From Dipteris shenzhenensis (lineage: Eukaryota > Polypodiophyta > Polypodiopsida > Gleicheniales), in the NCBI GenBank assembly GCA_047967505.1, contig CM106538.1: a stretch of 64,000 nucleotides of DNA; one strand, written 5' to 3'. Of this stretch, positions 1-11,330 are shown one piece after another. The notes below the pieces were generated by a model. It saw nothing but the letters and a program-made list of their open reading frames with translations, did not search any database and had not been told where the DNA came from. The position numbers were made by a program, and so were the translations under genes. The first letter of the stretch is position 1. Every line of letters begins with the position of its first letter.

Positions 1-1364
1 TGGGGTCCGCCTTCACTGCCTTCATTCCTTTCTTTCACTTGCGCTTATGAGCGGTATGGAACTGGCCCCTTGGTGGTTGACCTCCCTCTCTCCTGGCAAG
101 CTTGTTCAGCAAAGATCTTTTACTGGCAAGTATAATGGTAATCTTTGACTTTGCCCATTTCTTTATCTCGGGAGATTCATAGGGGGGAACTTATGATATC
201 ACGTGAGTATACAATAGTTTTTTTTTTTAAAATGAGGCATAAGCTTATATATTAGGGGTGGGGGCCCTTTTTATTTTTTTCTAATATTGAATTTAAGTTA
301 GGGGGCCATGCCATATTTAAGAGGGGGGAAAATAGTATAGGCTACCTTAGGTAACTAGTCCAAACAAGTTTTGGTTTTGTATATGGTTTTAAATAGTCAT
401 AGGAAAAGAAATCTAAAATTTCTTATTATGTAATCTAAATGCTTGAGAAAGAACATAGATTTAAGAAAAGGGGGGAACATAATAGAATTTTGGTGGTATC
501 TTATAAGCTTAAATAGGGGTGTTTTATCATTCTACATAGTTAATGCACGCAGGTGACGTCCCCCTTCAATGAAGAGTGAATCCCTTGGGTTCTCCATGAA
601 CTCAAGATTAGGGGGATTGGGATACCTAGAGCGTACAGTATTGATGGTATCATCAATCAACCTTTTTTGTTGCTCTTTGAATAGAAGAAAGCAATCTTAT
701 AGTTGTTAGCAACTACAGAGTGCATGAAGGCCATGATGTCCTTTCCCCGTGCATTCATCAAGATGTCTCCTGTCATAGTTATATCATAGAAGATCATACC
801 ATCACCCTATGGCACATCTGCATCATCTCAATCCTCCTCGCCTCCACCATTACTGTCAAATCACTGTGCCATGCATCCCCCAAAGCTCGCCCTGCTACTA
901 TGCCTACTGTCCTATCATGACGAGCTAGTACGCTAGGTACTCGTCTTTGGAGAAGAAACTAATGACCGCATGGGAGTACACTGGCGGCTCCGCAAGAAAG
1001 AAGGACCTCCTGACGACAGGGGAGAAGGAACTCCAGACCACCGCAAGGAAGAAGGGACTGTTGATGATTGCAGGGGAGAAGTGACTCCAAACCACAGGGA
1101 ATAAGGGACTCTTAATGATCGGGAAGAAGACTAGTAGTTCTGTCGTCTGCTGGGCTGTCTTGACTCCACAAGAGTAATCTCAGTTGGTGTGGGTATGGGG
1201 TGGTTTGGAGTCTCTACTGTCGACTCTTGGGGGGTATTTTGAGTACTCATCAAGTATGTATATAACTCTTGAGGAGTAGGAGGGTACCTCAAAATGTTAT
1301 ATAACTATTGTAATATGGCATCCCGAAGATCAGGCGAGACCCTTGAAGAGCTTCCTGGCCACAT
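1..1364 (-). pseudogene. Ptta/En/Spm (Transposase_24)-like remnant, left arm of inverted duplication
   Basis: Read on the minus strand, this is a decayed relative of the better preserved gene at 24,588-26,051. The reading opens at an ATG (1362-1364) giving MWPGSSS, the same start as MWPGSAS in that relative. A CAG acceptor-like site lies just 5', so an upstream exon probably existed. Proline/serine-rich N-terminal sequence follows, then the conserved segment that reads KSKI near 130-150 and a lysine/serine stretch near the window start. The gene runs off the left edge. Several stops and frameshifts break it, and MITE-1 (167-589) is inserted in the conserved domain. In CACTA transposons such proteins accompany the TNP2 transposase; their biochemical role is poorly known. 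Family assignment rests on similarity to the other copies in this window. Confidence 0.6.
167..589. mobile_element. MITE-1, non-autonomous element with 8-bp TSD
   Basis: The insertion is bounded by imperfect 14-bp terminal inverted repeats (CTCGGGAGATTCAT at 167, and at the right the complement of CCCAAGGGATTCAC ending at 589). It is flanked by an 8-bp duplication, TTCTTTAT (159-166) and TTCTCCAT (590-597). The opposite arm of the surrounding inverted repeat lacks the insertion and reads TTCTCTAT at this site, which acts as an empty-site control. The interior is related, in opposite orientation, to MITE-3 at 47,825-48,392. There is no coding capacity. An 8-bp duplication with short TIRs fits the hAT superfamily best; a P- or Mutator-like origin is not excluded. 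Confidence 0.8.
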
Positions 1365-1393
1365 GATGAACTACAGAAAAGAAGAGAAGAAGA

Positions 1394-1920
1394 TTTTCAT
1401 CATGCATGCAATCCCGTGATTTCCATCATGTATGCCCTCTTTCCATCATGCATGCAATCCTGTGATTTTCATTATGCATGCCCTCTTTCCATCATGCACG
1501 CAATCCCATGATTTCCATCATGCACGTAATCCTGTGATTTCCATCATGCATGCCCTCTTTCTTTATCTCGCTCTCATGCTGCAGTCTAATTTTTCTCATG
1601 CAATCACTTATTTCCATCATTCATGCAATCCTTTATTTTCTCACGGATGCTTAAGGCATTGAAAATTCGACTTTTAGCATCTAAAAGTCGAATTTTCAAT
1701 GCCTTAAGCATCCGTGAGAAAATAAAGGATTGCATGAATGATGGAAATAAGTGATTGCATGAGATAAAGAAAGAGGGCATGAGAAAAATTGGATTGCAGC
1801 ATGAGGGCGAGATAAAGAAAGAGGGCATGCATGATGGAAATCATGGAATGCATGCATGATGGAAAGAGGGCATGCATGATGGAAATCACGAGATTGCATG
1901 AATGATGGAAATCTTCTTCT
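1394..1920. repeat. CATGCATGCAATC satellite at the centre of the inverted repeat
   Basis: Units of roughly 40-46 bp built from CATGCATGCAATCC, GATTTCCATCATG and CATGCCCTCTTT are repeated about five times on the left side. They are mirrored as reverse complements on the right side, up to the acceptor-like tract before 1941. The array occupies what would be the promoter interval between the two divergent Ptta remnants. The translated histidine/serine-rich frames over it are artefacts of the repeat. Confidence 0.8.
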
Positions 1921-1940
1921 GTTCTTTTCTGCAGTCCATC

Positions 1941-3674
1941 ATGTGGCCAAGAAGCTCTTCAAGAGCCTCGCTTGATCTTTGGGATGCCGTATAATAGTAG
2001 TTACATAACATTTTGGGACACCCTCCCACTCCTCAAGAGTTATACACATACATGATGAGTACTCAAAACACCCCATAGGAGTCGATAGTACAGACTCCAA
2101 ACCAACCCATATCCACACCATCTCAGATTAATCCTGTGGAGTCGAGACAGCCCAGCAGACAGCAGAGCTGCCAGCCTTCTCTCCGATTATTAAGAGTCCC
2201 TTCTCCCTTGCAGTCTGGAGTCCCTTTTTCCCTACAAGCATCAGTAGTCCCTTCTCCCCTGAGGTGGTCTCTCGGGGGGTTCACTATGTATAAACCCTCT
2301 ATATCATGTGCGTTCAAGGCCTAATTCTAAAATCCCTTATCTGTAAATTTTCCATTAATAAAATATACCCCTTTTCTATACAAATCTCTAAATTTTTTCC
2401 AAAACTATTTTAAATAGTCCCTTATGTATATTTATTTCTATAAATTTTAGAAATAAAAAATATCCTTCTGTTGAACTCACGTGATAGGGTTACATATGAT
2501 GAGTGACCCCCCCGAGGGTGGTCTGGAGTCTCTTCTCCCCTGCCGTCAGGAGGCCCTTCTGCCTCACAGAGCCCCAAGTGAACTCTCATGGTCAGGAGTC
2601 CCTTCTCCAGAGATGAGTACCCAACGCACTAGCTCATCATAACAGGGCAGCAGACGTAGTAGCAGGGAGAGATATGGGAGGTGCATGGCACAATGCTTTG
2701 GGAGTAATGGTAGAGGCGAAGAGGATTCAGATGATGTAGACATGTCAGAGGGTGATGGTACAATCTTCTATGACATCACTGTGACATGAGGCATCTTGAT
2801 GGATGTACAGGGGAAGAACATCATGGCCTTCATACATTGTATAGTTGCTAATAACTACAAGATTGCTTTATTCCATTTAACGAGCAGCAAAAAAGATTGG
2901 CTGATGATACCATCAAATGCTGTATACTCTAGGTATCCCAATTCCCCCAATGTTGAGTTCATAGAGAAATGGACAAAGTCAAAGATTATCATCATACTTG
3001 CAAATAAAAGATCTTTGCTTAAGAGACAACAGGCACTAGTCAAGATTGCCAGAGAGGGAGGTCAATCACTAAAACCAGCCCCACACCACTCATAAGCGCA
3101 AGTGAAAGAAAGCAATCAAGGTAGTGAAGGAGGACCCCAATCTAAGGACCCCAGTCTACAACACGTGGAGGCACAAAGGATCTAAATGGAACAATATGAA
3201 GACATGCATTTTAGAGCAAGGGATATTGCATCATGGGAGGCCCAATTTGTAAGTATCGATCTTAAATTATATTGAGTTTATGTGGTTTATTATTGAGGTT
3301 GCTTCTTTGTACTAACCGCTCTGCAAATTGTGTCATCTTGTAGCTTGATATCATGGGTGGGTACTCTACTCCTATCGAGACAGCCTACCATCATGGACAT
3401 TGCAGATGACATACATGGAGGCACTTCTATGATGGGGGGTTGACTAATGAGGAGCACTATATCTGGGCTATTGGAGCGCCCCCTAGGTATTTAAAAGTAC
3501 TTAAATAATATCAATATTATAAATAAAGATTTAATTTTTCATACATTGATACATGTTGTCCCTCGTTTATAGACCCCTTGGGATATTTAGGTGGAAGAAG
3601 GTGAGGATATTGAGGAGAAAGAAGGCGATGAAGAAGGTGACGAAGAAGGCGATAAAGCAGATGACTTAGATTAG
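1941..3674 (+). pseudogene. Ptta/En/Spm (Transposase_24)-like remnant, right arm
   Basis: The reading starts at an ATG at 1941-1943 (MWPRSSS) directly after a pyrimidine-rich tract ending TTTTCTGCAG, so this was probably the second exon. A proline/serine-rich region follows and is interrupted by MITE-2. The conserved block lies at about 2796-3090 (KDIMAF-like, SRYPNSP, KSKI, KRSLLKRQ). Another exon at about 3345-3490 reads GGYSTPIETAYHHGH and TWRHFYDGG. The last exon, about 3580-3674, is extremely acidic (EEGEDIEEKEGDEEGDEEGD) and ends at TAG 3672-3674. Stops in the N-terminal part, for example within the first 20 codons, make it a pseudogene. It is the mirror copy of the remnant at 1-1364 and is colinear with the minus-strand gene at 24,588-26,051. 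Confidence 0.65.
2271..2516. mobile_element. MITE-2, 246-bp element with perfect 8-bp TSD
   Basis: Terminal inverted repeats CTCGGGGGGTTCAC (2271-2284) and the complement of CTCGGGGGGGTCAC at the right end bound the element. The perfect target duplication GGTGGTCT occurs at 2263-2270 and 2517-2524. The interior has no ORF and is closely related in length and sequence to MITE-4 at 60,491-60,737, in opposite orientation. It is absent from the matching site in the left arm of the inverted repeat. Confidence 0.88.
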
Positions 3675-4319
3675 TCGTAGAAGTAGTGCTAGAATTAGTG
3701 CTAGGTCCTCTTTTTTGCACTTGAAGCCATTGGCTTGGCTTCATGCCTCTCTTGTATATACACTTCTCTTATTTTTATACTTGAATCCACAGGTGGCTTG
3801 GCTTCATGTTATATGTATATACAAGCACTTTTTGGGCTATGAATTAATATACACTCCTTTTATTTTTCTGCATTCAATTTCCTTGTGCAATGTTCTATCA
3901 ATGAATTCCATGTGAACTAAATGTTTTGGAGTTGTAATATTTTATTTGGAATTATAATCGTCGGCTATAGACATTCATGGAATCGTGCTAATTAAAATGC
4001 GGTTGGCTGTAAGAATTGAATTGCACATTGTAGAAATGGGATTCGTACAATCACACAACATACATAGCATTCTGTTCAACCACAGAGAATTCTGTTTAAA
4101 AAATAATAATTCTATAGAGCGTCTATAAGTGTGTCTTTTTGTTTTGTTTTTTTAAAATTTCTATAAAGCATCTAATAATGCATCTATAGATGCGTTTGTC
4201 TATTATATAGACACGCATGTAGACATGGGTCTATAGACGTGCAAATAGATGCACCCGTAACTATTTTTAAAAATTAAGGAAATGCGTATGTATGTGCATA
4301 TATGGATGCATTGTGTTAT
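3675..4319. other. Gene-free flank with CACTA-type subterminal repeats
   Basis: No credible gene. The stretch 3700-3920 corresponds to the 3' flank of the gene at 24,588-26,051, including duplicated TGGCTTGGCTTCATG segments. At about 4115-4260 there are several copies of TCTATAGA(C/T)GCG- and TAGACACGCATG-like motifs, which match the subterminal repeats of the CACAACAA-ended element at 24,000-30,881. This suggests a decayed end of the same family. Confidence 0.5.
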
Positions 4320-4740
4320 TGTGTGAGCCAAGTCCAGCGTGCCAAACTCCAACTCTATACCGAGTTGATCTCCTATATCATCATCGTACTCTGGCATTGT
4401 ACGTTTACCTAAGACTTGATCTTGTAATTCCCCTTCTTCAATAAAAACAGGTCATTCTTAATCATCATCTTCTTCCTCAATATCGTGATCTCCATCTTCC
4501 TCCCGCATGATGTCATTATGTGCATCTTTCTCTTGGCTCATATTGTGATCTTCATCTTCTTCGCTAGATCCATTTGGATCAATTGGATCTAGCATTGTTG
4601 GTAGTGGCATCTCCATATCCACATCTCCATCTTCAAAAATCTATTTACTTCGTGGTGCAACTTGAATCACGTACCACCATCTTGGATTAGAATGATCCGG
4701 ATGAAAAGCCACCTATATTGAAGATGGGCGTCAAATGCCA
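4320..4740 (-). pseudogene. CACTA TNP2 C-terminal acidic tail fragment
   Basis: Minus-strand translation gives an acidic aspartate/glutamate-rich tail containing EYDDDIGDQL followed by IELE and GTLDLA, nearly the same as the end of the TNP2 remnant at 32,007-32,327 (EYDDDIGDQLSIELE, GTLDLAQ). Upstream on the same strand the DNA is colinear with about 31,915-32,150 (DNA encoding the DPID segment). Only the last coding part is present, without DUF4216 or DUF4218 sequence. In-frame stops are present, so this is a fragment. Confidence 0.65.
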
Positions 4741-4806
4741 TCAATTATATGAATTTATGCTTAAATATTACGAAGATAAAGAATATCTGTGATGACAAAT
4801 TTCTTC

Positions 4807-5120
4807 TCAAAAATAGCAATGAGATATTCCCATATTGCATGAGAAGAAGGAAAAATACATCCAATAAAAGAGAATCATGTAGAGCAGATAAAATATACCG
4901 AGACAAGCTGCTTTATCATGAGAACTCCAATCGGTAGAGTCAGATCTCCATTGCTCAAAGAGAGAGCCCTCAGTCACAAGAGCATGATTCGCAGTTGGAT
5001 CAATAGGTTGGGATGGACAAACGAGATCACCAAAAACAATATCAAAAAGATTATCGCCTTCAAGTATCAATAACATCTTCACTTTCCAACCAGAAAATCC
5101 TTGTTCTTAAAACAAAGGAA
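4807..5120 (-). pseudogene. Copia-type gag fragment (Retrotran_gag/UBN2-like)
   Basis: The minus-strand reading has the order typical of Copia gag N-termini: a GWK.KM segment (about 5080-5100), LEGDNLFDIV, a proline-containing linker, then a tryptophan (FEQWRSDSTDW) followed by KAACLGIFYLLYMILF, which corresponds to the usual D..A...I..SL helix. No zinc knuckle or pol follows. The fragment is about 90 codons and its 5' end is frameshifted. The assignment is by pattern only; a chance ORF is possible. Confidence 0.4.
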
Positions 5121-6344
5121 CAGATTGTTGGCCATAAGGAAAGCCGTTGACGATTATAGACATTGCCATCATGCCTTGGGAAAATACATGTGTGTCATAT
5201 CTCATGACAATGAATCAGAACGCAATTGTCGCTCTGACAAAATAGAACTCGAGATATGCCAAAAAGGGATAAAATATGTCACAGGAGTATGCTAGAAATA
5301 GCATACATGCAAAGAAAAGCACTATGAGCTCGAAACCAAGATATTTTTGGAGAAAAGCACTACGAGCGTGCCGATCATGAAACCAATACGTTCATCATGA
5401 AACTAAGATATTCTTGGAGAAAAGTGCTACGAGTGTGCCAATGATAAAGAAACCAAGACAAGAGTAGTCGGCACAAAAAATGATGTAACTTTCACTCCGA
5501 AGGCCGATCGGGGCATTTAATAGCTCAAAACAAAGAGCACAATGACCCTCAGAAAATGTTACTCCTAGTGTGATCAATATGGACCCCACCCACGCACATG
5601 AACTTCGACATTAAACTTTATCCAAACTGCATCTAGTGGGATGATCCCACTCGAAAGAGGAGGTGCTTTGTGTTTATTTCCCTACAAAAGAGAGAAAACA
5701 TACCATTTTGAGAAAATTAATTAGTGAAAGGAGGAGTTTGGAGAAGCAACATTCCAAAGGGTATGGATTGAGGAGATGAAGAGAAGCCTACAAACAAGGA
5801 GAAAGCATGAAAACAATAGGTAGAGCTTTCATACTCTTCTCTTTCATGATTGTTTTTCATGTATTGTTTCTTCCTTTAGAGAAAGGAAAGAAAAGGAAAT
5901 GAGGAGAGAAACTTTAGAGAAAGGAAGGGCTTAGGGGAAGTGAAATTAGAGGAAGGAAATCAAGAGAAGAGGTAGAAATAAAGACAAAGAAACCAAACAA
6001 ACTTGAAATAGAAGGGGAAGAGAGGAATTCTTACCTTGAGATGGAGAGGGAGTTGTAACAAGTCTTGTAGGTGCAGAGGAACAATGTAGGAGAGGATGGA
6101 AAGGTGGGAGCGGGAGGGAGGAGGCAGGTATGAGGAGGCAAGGGTTACGGCTGATCATAAGCTGAAAGAGAAAGTGAGAGAGAAGATCACACAAAAAAAT
6201 TGAATGGCTTTGCAGGTATAACAATGCGGGTTTCTGGTTCCCAGAATCCGTCGGTAGTACAAGCCTTGGTATGAAAGTGGGTATATAAAAGCAGAGCATT
6301 GATATTGACATCGATATTGTTGTCAATATATATTGATGCCCATA
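5121..6344. other. No recognisable gene
   Basis: This 1.2-kb stretch has no convincing coding sequence. It holds short direct repeats (AAGATATTCTTGGAGAAAAG-like, about 5338-5430) and a purine-rich section from about 5700 to 6060. A TATA-like GTATATAAAAGC lies at 6281-6292, followed by a short palindromic GATATTGACATCGATATTG region. A 126-codon minus-strand frame here is hydrophobic and low in complexity, and I do not regard it as a gene. Confidence 0.4.
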
Positions 6345-6560
6345 CCAATTAAATAGGGGTTTTAGGAGGTTTAGGGTTTTTGGGAGTTTAGGGATTAGGG
6401 TTTAGCGATTAGGATTTTTAGGGGGGCTTAGGAGACTTTGGGAGGTAAGTAGGTGTTTGAAGGGATTTAGGGGGGTTTAGGCCCTAGGGTGTTTAGGAAA
6501 AGAGAGGGATTAGGGGGTTTAAAGGAATTTGGGGGATTTGGATGTTTGGGTGTTTGACTT
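6345..6560. repeat. Degenerate TTTAGGG-like tract
   Basis: About 200 bp are dominated by variants of GGTTTAGGGTTTTTGGG, GGGATTAGGGTTTAG and GGGGGGTTTAGG. The composition resembles decayed plant telomere repeats (TTTAGGG), but spacing is irregular and many units carry extra bases. No ORF is supported. Confidence 0.55.
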
Positions 6561-6639
6561 GACTTAGGGGGATGGTTTTGGATGTGTTTAGGTGGAGAGG
6601 ATGAGTAGTGACATAGGGGGCCACCTCCCGAGAGTTTGG

Positions 6640-8340
6640 TAAGAGGATGCTTATCAGAATATGTTAGAACTGCTATCTATAAGAGCAGTGGCATTGTAAG
6701 GTATGCTTACTATCATATCACCTTAGTTATATTTCATACAATTTTAAAATTATGATGGATATAAAATATTGAATCTTACAAGTGCATGTCGAATAGGTCA
6801 ATCTCACAAAAAGAGATCTCTGTATGAAGCATTGAGAGGGCTAAAGTGGACTCCATTGAAGCTCTATGCTTGCTTGAGAAGCACTTTCTCTCAAGAATTA
6901 TGATGATCACTTGCTTGTACACATAGTTCATGAGGTTGCCATTGCAGGCACTGTTCATAGTTGTTGGATGTCTTTCCTTGAACAGTTTATGAAAACCTCG
7001 AAGGGATCTATAAGGCAAAGATCTAGACCCAAAGCAAGCATGGTGGAGGAATGGCTTGTGTAAGAGTCATTAGTATACATCATAGAGTTTCTTGCATCCA
7101 TGGATCCTAATATGTTACATGCTTGGAACATCAAGGATGATGATCATGCCATTGCATAGGTTCCCCAAGGTAAAGGAGTTGCAAGAAAGATCAGCAAAGA
7201 GCAAAGAGAGAAATTCAATAAGTTTTGTGTCCTCAATAGTCCCGAGATGCAAAAATGGGTAGACAGATATGAAGAGACCAAAGCAAAAATAATAAATGAG
7301 AGGGTGAGATCTAGAGTCATGCACAGTCGGAGGGTGCCATATCCATCGGACCTTTCTCTTCTCCCTAAACACATGTCCCGTGATTGGCTACAAGAAGCTC
7401 TCCGTGAAGCCAGAGATAATGGAGAGGATATGGCTGATCAAGAGTAGAAGCTTGCAATTAGATGTATGCCACATGTAAGTTTTTAACCTTTCTACTTAAT
7501 TTCGGTATTTATGATCATAATCGCTACAAAATGCATCCTCATTGTTTTAATCATGAATGTTCTTTTGTAGTACACAAAGTACAGTGCATTGTGGTCACAT
7601 GAACGACATTTTTGAGTCAAATGCATCGATTCAAGGAGAGTCACATATATTATGGATTCACGGCTAGGTTTGTATAAGATAGTCGAGAAAGTGCTTTTGA
7701 TAGCAATATTCTCTCCTCACAGTTAGATTATTGTGGGACCATATGTGACATCTATGAAGTTGATTTTAAATAATTTAGAATTTTCATTCTTGATGTCAAA
7801 TGGTTAATAACTATCTACAATGGTCCCAATGCTACGGTTAGGAGAGACAGTTGTGGTTTTTTTGCCGTTGACTCCACCAACCCTGGACCAATGAAAGTGA
7901 ATTTTATTCTTCCAGAGCATTGTGAATAGGTACACACTAATGAATTGATTAAAAGCTAATATCTTTGTTTTCAAACAAATGTTGGTAGATGATCATAAAT
8001 ATATATTTTTTATACTTAAGCATAAATGAGCATAATTAGTAGCTACTAATTTGTATCTTCATGTATGTGGTCTTTCATCTGGATCGTTTGGATCCAAGAT
8101 AGTGGTACATGGTCCAAGTTTCTCCTTGAAGTGAGCAAATTTTTGAATATAGGAATGTGGATACAGAGATGCTGACAGAAGATCCAAATAATGATGCCGA
8201 TGGGTCTAGGAAAGATGATGATATGGGCCACGTAAAAGGTGACAATAATAACACTATAATGCAGGAAGGCTGTAGATGCAAGGCACCCATTCACCCAGTG
8301 CATTTTTGCTCCTGTGGGACATAGAGTACATGTATGGTCT
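6640..8340 (+). pseudogene. CACTA TNP2 transposase, C-terminal half (DUF4218 to DUF4216 and acidic tail)
   Basis: The fragment begins in the DUF4218 region: an exon at about 6650-6699 ends at a GTATGC donor, and a following exon near 6840-7020 matches the LLEKHF and KTLKGF-like motifs of other copies, with the frame broken several times. At 7020-7447 the polypeptide reads FNKFCVLNSPEMQKWVDRYEE, VPYPSDLSLLPKHMSRDWL. The DUF4216-like part at about 7735-7920 has DYCGTICDIYEVDF, FILDVKW and FFAVDSTNP. An acidic tail follows at about 8130-8305. TNP2 is the DDE-type transposase of CACTA transposons. Stops (for example TAA after WLV near 7051, TAG near 7158, TAA within DUF4216) make it non-functional. 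No N-terminal half is present. Confidence 0.75.
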
Positions 8341-8479
8341 CCTCACCATGCTTGTACAGAGGTCACAACAGCAAGAGTGGACTAGAAAGTGTAGCTTGGA
8401 GAGAGAGAGCAGCTCCGATAGGGGGAGAGAGAGGGAGAATGTATAGAGGGTGAAATTGAAGGTTGAGTGAAGCTCCAAG

Positions 8480-8760
8480 ACATGCTGTAGCTAGGAATGG
8501 AGGGAGAAAGAGTAGAGGGGGATGAGTAGCTACTCCAGGAGGTGTTGTAGCTAGGAATGGAGGGAGAAAGAGTAGAGGGGGATGAGCAGCCACTACAGGA
8601 GGTACTGAGAAAGAGTAGAGGGGGATGAGCAGCCACTACAGGAGGTACTGTAGCTAGGCATGGAGGAAGAAAGAGCAGAGGGGGATGAGTGGCTGCTACT
8701 GTAGGAGGTGGTGTAGCTAGGAATGGAGAGAGAATGAGCAGCTGCTATAGGAGGTGTTGG
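8480..8760. repeat. GA-rich minisatellite
   Basis: About four to five imperfect tandem units of 55-75 bp carry the core GTAGCTAGGAATGGAGG, then AGAAAGAGTAGAGGGGGATGAG and a CTCCAGGAGGT or CTACAGGAGGT end. The surrounding region (8360-8900) is also purine-rich on the plus strand. Serine/proline-rich minus-strand frames across it simply translate the repeat. Confidence 0.75.
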
Positions 8761-9600
8761 AGAGGGAGAAACACGAGGGAGTAGAGAAGATGCCAAATGA
8801 GTTCCCACGTTTGAAAAATGGAGGGAGAATGGCGCTCGACTAGAGAAGAGGAGGGGGCAAGCCTGTAACAAGCTCAGAGGGGGGAAAAATTCGCCCAGAA
8901 GGGCCCACCACCTCTTGAATGACTTGGAGGTTTGTTTAGGGGAGGTGCATATGGGAGAAGGGTTGAGGGGGGGGGATGGTTTGAGTGGTCCTCGATACGT
9001 AAGAGGAGTAGCCAATAGGGGCTGTTTGTAGGTCTGCCCACCCTCCACCTCAACATGGCATTGCCCCACAAAAAGGAGCACTCCCATTGGTACACCTCAA
9101 ATACCGCACTAATCCCTTGAAATTAGGAAACACTAATTGGGTGCCCTTTGGAGACCCCAATTCTCCCCTAATGAATACAAGAATCGATGTCATTGTTGTT
9201 GGTAAACTATACTTGAGTGTCGATATGGGCGTCGGTGTAGGAATCGATATATACCAACATTGCAGTGTTGGTATAGGCGACATTTTTACAGAAGCTAAAA
9301 AAAAATTATGTGGGGCAGGATGGGGCTTGTTTCAGTCCCATCCTACCCTATATAAATTTTTTTCCATTAAAATCACAATTAAATGCGATACAAATGCAGA
9401 GGTGTACATTACAATTTTGCAATGAAAGTCAACAAAGTGATGTCAATATGCTACAAAAATGGCAAATACGTGGAAGTAATGTGTTAATGTGCTACAAAAT
9501 GGAAAAAGTGCCGAAATCCAAAATGGCAAATCTGCTGAGGTGCACAATCTACTACAAAATGGCAGAAGTGGCGAAATATTGAACCATTAAATATTGTCCT
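8761..9600. other. No gene; CACTA-type subterminal motifs near 9170-9300
   Basis: No credible coding region. Between about 9170 and 9300 there are several forms of GGAATCGATATATACCAAC, GTCGATATGGGCGTCGGT and TGTTGGTATAGGC. These match, partly in opposite orientation, motifs at 11,920-12,160 next to the CACTA end at 12,197. The two clusters flank the Ptta gene on the minus strand and probably mark the two subterminal regions of one element, though no CACTA terminus is visible on this side. Confidence 0.5.
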
Positions 9601-9603
9601 ATC

Positions 9604-11100
9604 CTACTCCTCGTCATCCTCATCCTCCTCACTCTCGTCACACTTGCTCTCTAGTTTGCATGTGGCCTCCTCACCCTTGGCCGGTCTATGTGTGCCTGAT
9701 CCCTTGCCCTCCTCCGCTGCATCTCGAGCAGATCCTGTCTCTCCGTCCGGATCTCCGGATGGGTCGAACATGCCTCCATAAGAATGAAACAAGTTAGAAA
9801 AACTAAGAGCGTTCATTGTAAGGCAATGGAGATAGTCAAACATTAACGATAAGGAATAGGGTATTCTCACATGACATGCCGTCACCCTTTCCCAATCGAT
9901 GTACACTTCTCTCTAGTTCTCCTTAAACCATGCCTTGGCTCCAATCTTGAAGGCCCTTCTATACTCCTCATTGTCTGGAGGCCTTCCAATCAAAGTTTTG
10001 TGGATCCAAATTCAATTAGTTAGATATGAATGTCAACACATTTGAATGATTGAACATAATAGAAATGCAATAGAAGATAAATATATACTTACCACTCATG
10101 CCTGGTTTGTTGAGTCTACCACCGCTCCCAAGGTGCGAAGGACCTACGGTCTTGAGGAATATCCTTGCTACCGCTACTAAGGCTCATACGCATGCATCTG
10201 GATTGTCCCTAAAAAAATTCTTTGCTTTCTTCCAATCCTTCAGGTCCGGCCAACCTACCTTTGACAACAACATCCCTTATCTCGTATTTATGAGACCTAA
10301 GGAAATGCCCGATGGAAGCAAGCATGGCATTTTTCTCAAACTCAAACTTTTTCTTGAGGGCCTCTATGTAGCCATCCTTGTCTTTATTGTCTAGTTATTT
10401 CTAAGATTTGTGTATATCTTTTGGAAAGTGGGTGCTCACCAATCCTCTCATGTATCTGGTGACCGCCTTCCCTGTCCTCGTCCTATATAACCTCCCCAAC
10501 GCTATTCGCTATGTAGAAAAGCTCCTCACACAAAACAAATTCCAAAGGATTCGCAGTGGATGGAGTAGTAGAGCTAGAGGGGGTGATGTGAGCACTTAAG
10601 GAGTGAGGAGTAACATAGGGAGTGGGCTCTGCGATACCGGTACCTTTGAGCAGAGAGGGCAAGGGACCTGACTGGTATTGCATCTCATGATGAAGTGGAG
10701 AACTGTAGGGATGTGAGTGTGCATACTCGTCTACATCCCTTGAGCCACCACAACAGCCTTCACCCTTACTAGTCTTCCTAGACCTACTATGGGTACCACA
10801 CCCAGTTGATGACCCCTTGGTCGAAGGGGCTATAGGGGATGGTTGTCGAGTAGGAAAATCCATCAATGGCCTTGATCTACCCTGACCGCAGGGTGTAGAA
10901 GAGGGAGTCATTGAGGTCCTCTGGGATAGCAAAGAGAAGAATCTTTTTTCCTCTGCATCGATCATGGATGTGACAGACTCATCAGGACTCCTGACAAAGC
11001 CATGGGCTGCTAGAAAAGGATTTTTCTGAGGGGTAATTGTAGTGTTAGGTCCGAGAGGAGTTGGTGTTGAGAGAGAAGAAGAAGAGATGATAGACACATC
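9604..11100 (-). pseudogene. Ptta/En/Spm (Transposase_24)-like protein of a CACTA element
   Basis: The N-terminal exon (about 11,100-10,483) is serine/threonine/proline-rich, with FLAAHGFVRSPDESV, SRPLMDF and QYQSGPLPS; the last motif is shared with the genes at 16,338-17,453 and 21,531-23,087. The middle part (10,394-10,098) encodes KKKFEFEKNAMLASI and then DWKKAKNFFRDNPDA and HLGSGGRLNKPG. This is the W..F......P and S.LG.GGR pattern of plant Ptta/En/Spm proteins. An exon near 9906-9604 ends in an acidic tail (DESEEDEDDEE) with its stop near 9604. Frameshifts separate the segments. No ATG start is secure: the reading is open upstream into a Copia LTR fragment (11,098-11,197), which may have replaced the original 5' end. 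Confidence 0.65.
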
Positions 11101-11197
11101 AAATAGACTCCCAAAGACTGATTCATATTGATCACAAGTTACACATACATAGGTGAGACCTAGTTCAAGTTAAGAAAAGCTATATATAGCTCTAACA
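11098..11197 (-). mobile_element. Partial 3' LTR of a Copia element
   Basis: On the minus strand a polypurine tract (GAGTGGGGG, 11,198-11,206) is followed directly by TGTTAGAGCTATATATAGC, a normal LTR start with TG. It lies about 130 bp downstream of the RNase H stop codon, which is where a 3' LTR belongs. The LTR is truncated within about 100 bp where sequence of the Ptta-like gene begins. Confidence 0.6.
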
Positions 11198-11330
11198 CCC
11201 CCACTCAAACAAAGGTCTCTAGCTACGGATGAAAAAACCCTTGGGGAGCACAAGGGAAAAACCTGAGCTCCTATATACAAATATGTAATGCAGATGTGCA
11301 TTTATATACAAAAGGTCACACATAGGTGTG

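Larger units (their letters stand above)
1..3137. repeat. Long inverted repeat centred at 1679
   Basis: The sequence from position 1 to about 1677 is the diverged reverse complement of 1681 to about 3137. The innermost 80 bp on each side (about 1598-1677 and 1681-1763) pair almost perfectly around a three-base loop (CAT, 1678-1680). Further out the arms diverge to the level of old paralogues, with one 20-bp insertion near 1764 and MITEs inserted at different places in each arm (167-589 and 2271-2516). Each arm carries a Ptta-type gene remnant, so the genes are arranged head to head. A read-through transcript would fold into a very long hairpin. Confidence 0.85.

Noticed and set aside
5946-6326. 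126-codon hydrophobic minus-strand frame
   Set aside because: Leucine/serine/proline-rich translation of a purine-rich strand; no start context, no homologous copy elsewhere in the window.
8363-9087. Serine/proline-rich minus-strand frames up to 164 codons
   Set aside because: They overlap the GA-rich minisatellite, have low-complexity composition, and show no domain or splice context.
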